Shown here in pieces: positions 61,366 through 64,000 of a DNA stretch of 64,000 nt; within the stretch, counting starts at the first letter, position 1, and each line of letters opens with the position of its first letter. The position numbers and the translations under genes were made by a program. The notes under the pieces were generated by a model that was not told where the DNA came from, made no database searches, and saw nothing but the letters and a program-made list of their open reading frames with translations. The stretch is from Helicobacter rodentium ATCC 700285 (GTDB lineage: Bacteria; Campylobacterota; Campylobacteria; Campylobacterales; Helicobacteraceae): the NCBI RefSeq assembly GCF_000687535.1, contig NZ_JHWC01000003.1, positions 124,001 to 188,000 of the forward strand, given 5' to 3'.

Positions 61366-62592
61366 ATGTTTCAAGATTACAAGCAAAGATTCCTCGTCAA
61401 ATTTTGGTCGCCTATGCCTGCGATTATTGCGCTTGGTGTAATGGCTGCTTATTATTTTGGTTTGACGGGGACTTATTGGGCTGTTACAGGTGAATTTACG
61501 CGTTGGGGCGGACACATTATGAATCTTTTGGGCGTGGATACAAGCACTTGGGGTTATTTTAAGATTCTAGGTTTGCAAGGAACTCCACTAGATAGGGTAG
61601 ATGGTGTGATGATTATTGGAATGTTTGCAGGGGCGTTTGCCGCTGCGGCAATGGCAAATAATGTCAAGTTCCGTTTGCCTCAAAGCAATATTAGAATCGC
61701 TCAAGCCCTTATTGGTGGGATTATTGCGGGGTTTGGTGCAAGGATTGGTATGGGTTGTAATTTGGCGAGTTTCTTTACAGGGATTCCGCAATTTAGCTTG
61801 CACGCGTGGTTTTTTACAATTATGACGCTTGTGGGCGTTTGGTTAGGCACAAAGGTTGTTTTGCTCCCGCTCTTTCGCTCTCATACAAAGCTAGAAAGAG
61901 TGGAACACCAAGCCAACATTGGAAGTCGCACAGAGAACGAAAACCGCGCGAAATTCCTTTTTGTATTAGGCGTTCTAACGCTTGTTGCTGTGGGGATTTG
62001 GGCGACTTATTTAATGGCGTATGGTAAGATTCCAGAGGGCAAAAGGATTCCTGTTTTGGCTATTGCTATGCTATTTGGTGTGGGCTTTGGCTTTATTATT
62101 TCACGCGCACAGATTTGCTTTACCTCTGCCTTTAGAGATTTGTTTATCACAGGACGCGGATATATGGCGCGCGCCGTTATTATCGGTATGCTAGTCTCCA
62201 CCATTGGCGTGTTTAGCTATATTATGCTAGGGCTTCCGCCTAAAATTATGTGGGCTGCACCCAATGCGGTGATTGGTGGATTGCTCTTTGGCTTTGGAAT
62301 CGTGATTGCTGGGGGTTGTGAATGTGGTTGGATGTATCGTGCGGTGGAAGGGCAGGTGCATTATTGGATTGTAGGAATCGGAAATGTCATCGGCTCTACG
62401 CTTCTAGCGGCGACTTGGGATTATTATGCAGAGCCACTTGCGACAAGCTTTCCAAAAATCAATCTTTTAGAATCCTTTGGAAATTATGGTGGATTGGTAG
62501 TTAGTTATGTGTTGCTCTTTGCTTTTCTTGCCTTTGTGCTATGGATTGAACGGCAATATTTTGCGAAAAATAAACGATTTGAACGCGCTTAA
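61366..62592 (+). CDS. YeeE/YedE-family thiosulfate-type transporter
   Basis: Membrane protein of 408 residues with two homologous halves and about ten helices. Conserved cysteines lie in GMGCNLASFF, RAQICFTSAFRD and GGCECGWMYR; in TsuA these relay thiosulfate through the membrane. The paired TusA-like gene follows after 12 bases, as in tsuA-tsuB and yedE-yedF. Alternatives are selenium-compound or other sulfur import. Confidence 0.9.
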   Translation: MFQDYKQRFLVKFWSPMPAIIALGVMAAYYFGLTGTYWAVTGEFTRWGGHIMNLLGVDTSTWGYFKILGLQGTPLDRVDGVMIIGMFAGAFAAAAMANNVKFRLPQSNIRIAQALIGGIIAGFGARIGMGCNLASFFTGIPQFSLHAWFFTIMTLVGVWLGTKVVLLPLFRSHTKLERVEHQANIGSRTENENRAKFLFVLGVLTLVAVGIWATYLMAYGKIPEGKRIPVLAIAMLFGVGFGFIISRAQICFTSAFRDLFITGRGYMARAVIIGMLVSTIGVFSYIMLGLPPKIMWAAPNAVIGGLLFGFGIVIAGGCECGWMYRAVEGQVHYWIVGIGNVIGSTLLAATWDYYAEPLATSFPKINLLESFGNYGGLVVSYVLLFAFLAFVLWIERQYFAKNKRFERA

Positions 62593-62604
62593 AGGAGTGG
62601 AGCA

Positions 62605-62847
62605 ATGAAACAACAAGAGATTATCCCAAATTTTAGATTGGACTTGCAGGGTGAGCCTTGCCCTTATCCTGCGGTGAGAACTTTAGAGGTGTTGCCCGAG
62701 CTTAAAAGTGGGGAGATTTTGGAGGTGCTAAGCGATTGCCCCCAAAGCATTAATAATATCCCCATTGATGCGAAAAATCACGGCTATGAAGTGCTAGGGG
62801 TGGAGCAACTAGGAGCTACGATAAGGTATCTTATCAAAAAGCCTTAA
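62605..62847 (+). CDS. TusA/YedF-like sulfur carrier
   Basis: An 80-residue sulfurtransferase with the motif GEPCPYPAVRTLEVL; the Cys of CPxP carries persulfide (or selenide). It should receive sulfur from the transporter product. RBS AAGGAG precedes the ATG. It might also feed the Dnd or TtcA thiolation enzymes, but that is only a hypothesis. Confidence 0.9.
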   Translation: MKQQEIIPNFRLDLQGEPCPYPAVRTLEVLPELKSGEILEVLSDCPQSINNIPIDAKNHGYEVLGVEQLGATIRYLIKKP

Positions 62848-62869
62848 GAGTGGAATCCTAAGTGGATTC

Positions 62870-63595
62870 TGCTTCGTTCTTGCAAACAAAGTGAAGCAAT
62901 CCATAATCTTGCGAAAAATAAATCAAACAATGGAATCTTTAAAGAAATCCAATATTATAGATTGCCACAGCCTCTAACGAGGCTTCGCAATGACGAAAAA
63001 CAAAACGCTCTGTTTGCGCCATTATAGATTTGCGCTAAAGTGGGTGAGTTTGCTTACGCAACACACGCCACGATTCTGTTAATGCGGAATCTCGCAATGA
63101 CGCAGTGGTTAGTCTTTCTGTCATTGCGAGACTTCGTAAGAAGTCGTGGCAATCCATAATCTTGCACACTTAAAGCTTTACCACCTCGTCTTTACGAACA
63201 AAGCGAAGCAATCCGTAATGATGAGCTTTAGAGAATTAAGGCAATGGAGTTTAAAGCGAGATTCTGTTGTTTTTGGGTGTGGAGTTGCAGAGTTTAATTT
63301 GCAAAATTATGGATTGCTTCGCCTCTCACTGCGTTTATTCCTTGTAATGGAAAAATAGGTTTTAAAGGCGATTCTGCATTATGGATTTCTTCGTCGCTCC
63401 GCTCCTTGCAATGACAAGAGGTTCTTGTTGTTGCAAAGCCCTTTAGGGTTATGGCAATCTATATTTGTAGATTGCCACGATTCCTTACGGAATTTTGCAA
63501 AGATAAGATGAAGTTTGCTATATATAATAAGGAGTTGGGGAGGGATTGCAATTTGCCATTGCGAGGAGAATCGCAATAGTCCTAAACCTCCTCGT
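62870..63595. repeat. Largest REP-like repeat block
   Basis: No gene is supported in this 750-base spacer. Eight or so degenerate copies in both orientations (for example near 62875-62910, 62955-63000, 63095-63165, 63195-63220, 63305-63345, 63385-63420, 63460-63500, 63555-63590). Many end in GCAATC(T/C)ATAAT. Confidence 0.75.
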
Positions 63596-63597
63596 AA

Positions 63598-64000
63598 TTA
63601 CTTTTTATCCTTCTTTTTGTCTTTCTCTTTCTTTCTCTTTGCATTTTCATTTTCTTGAGAGAATGCACGAACGCTAGAATAAGTTGTTACAATGCCCGGG
63701 TCAGCTAACAAACACACATTTTCAGCATCTTTATCCTCATAATCTAGTTTGGAGAGTAGAATCCTTGAAAGGTTAATACGCGCACGTTTTTTATCGTTAG
63801 AATCCACGATAAGCCAAGGAGCAAAAGGCGTATGTGTGCGTGAAAACATCTTTTCAAAAGCTTCAGTGTATTCGTCCCAAAGATTTAGCGATAATTCATC
63901 AATAGGGCTTAGTTTCCAACGTTTAAGCGGTTCGTCTTTGCGGCTTTCAATGCGCTTTTTCTGTTCTTCTCGTCCAACATCTAAGAAAAATTTAAAAATT
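63598..64000 (-). CDS. ppk2: Polyphosphate kinase 2, C-terminal part (5' end outside window)
   Basis: The frame stays open to the window edge and reads KFFLDVGREEQKKRIESR, then WDEYTEAFEKMFSRTHTPFAPW and WLIVDSNDKKRARIN in outline, the C-terminal lid and phosphate-binding part of PPK2 enzymes, which use polyphosphate to phosphorylate nucleotides. An internal ATG (63849) is not the start. The Lys-rich tail (KKEKDKKKDKK) is unusual and may bind polyphosphate or membrane. Walker motifs lie beyond the window. Confidence 0.9.
   Translation of the reverse strand, partial: IFKFFLDVGREEQKKRIESRKDEPLKRWKLSPIDELSLNLWDEYTEAFEKMFSRTHTPFAPWLIVDSNDKKRARINLSRILLSKLDYEDKDAENVCLLADPGIVTTYSSVRAFSQENENAKRKKEKDKKKDKK

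Noticed and set aside
63146-63358. 70-codon frame in the last spacer
   Set aside because: Repeat sequence only.

Overview
The window looks like chromosome of a Campylobacterota bacterium, most likely an enterohepatic-type Helicobacter. The evidence is the low-GC sequence, TATAAT-type -10 boxes without clear -35 boxes, and gene order familiar from Helicobacter pylori: recA, eno, an FtsB/DivIC-like gene, an AMIN-domain gene and aroK run together, and ttcA lies beside an MFS exporter gene. A futalosine-pathway gene (mqnD) also fits. The species cannot be named from sequence alone. There is no rRNA, CRISPR array, integrase or complete insertion sequence; one tRNA (Arg, CCT) is present.

Layout. 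1-12.9 kb: mscS (5' end cut by the window), 2-Cys peroxiredoxin, a frameshifted BamE-like lipoprotein, ttcA, an MFS exporter, rdgB, a CecR/YbhGFS-like regulator plus ABC-2 exporter operon, metK and a Tat-exported aldo/keto reductase. 13-22.3 kb: accessory island with a pentapeptide-repeat membrane protein and a compact DNA phosphorothioation (Dnd) cassette: rhodanese-DndC fusion, DndD and DndE-FtsK fusion. It is followed by a TfoX-N protein and a CatB-like acetyltransferase that appears to sit in the wreck of a MATE efflux gene. 23-30.7 kb: ogt, malic enzyme, an AsmA-like protein, ileS and a 42-residue membrane protein. 30.8-36.1 kb: restriction-modification operon with a nuclease-methyltransferase subunit, a structured RNA plus HEPN/Abi-like gene, and a specificity gene interrupted by an 11-base poly-G tract. 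36.3-40 kb: DHA2 exporter with Rrf2 regulator and two matching operators, then decayed genes. 40-45 kb: ABC-F protein, a small three-gene toxin/immunity-like cluster, hisF, trpS. 45-52.2 kb: one long minus-strand run from recA to mqnD. 52.4-55.5 kb: a second restriction-modification gene split in two by a Doc toxin-antitoxin cassette. 55.9-64 kb: ackA-pta, pgi-gapA, hup, tRNA-Arg, a YedE/YedF thiosulfate-type uptake pair and the end of a ppk2 gene.

Most long intergenic regions are filled with short palindromic repeats (core GTCATTGCGAG ... GCAATCTATAAT, REP-like). Two long copies at about 1.4 kb and 10.4 kb are in inverse orientation. The three DNA-targeting loci (Dnd, the phase-variable RM operon with an embedded HEPN/RNA unit, and the split RM gene with an embedded Doc module) are the most unusual content. 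All three are compact, lack expected partner genes (dndB/dptFGH, hsdR), and carry built-in fusion, switching or addiction-like modules.
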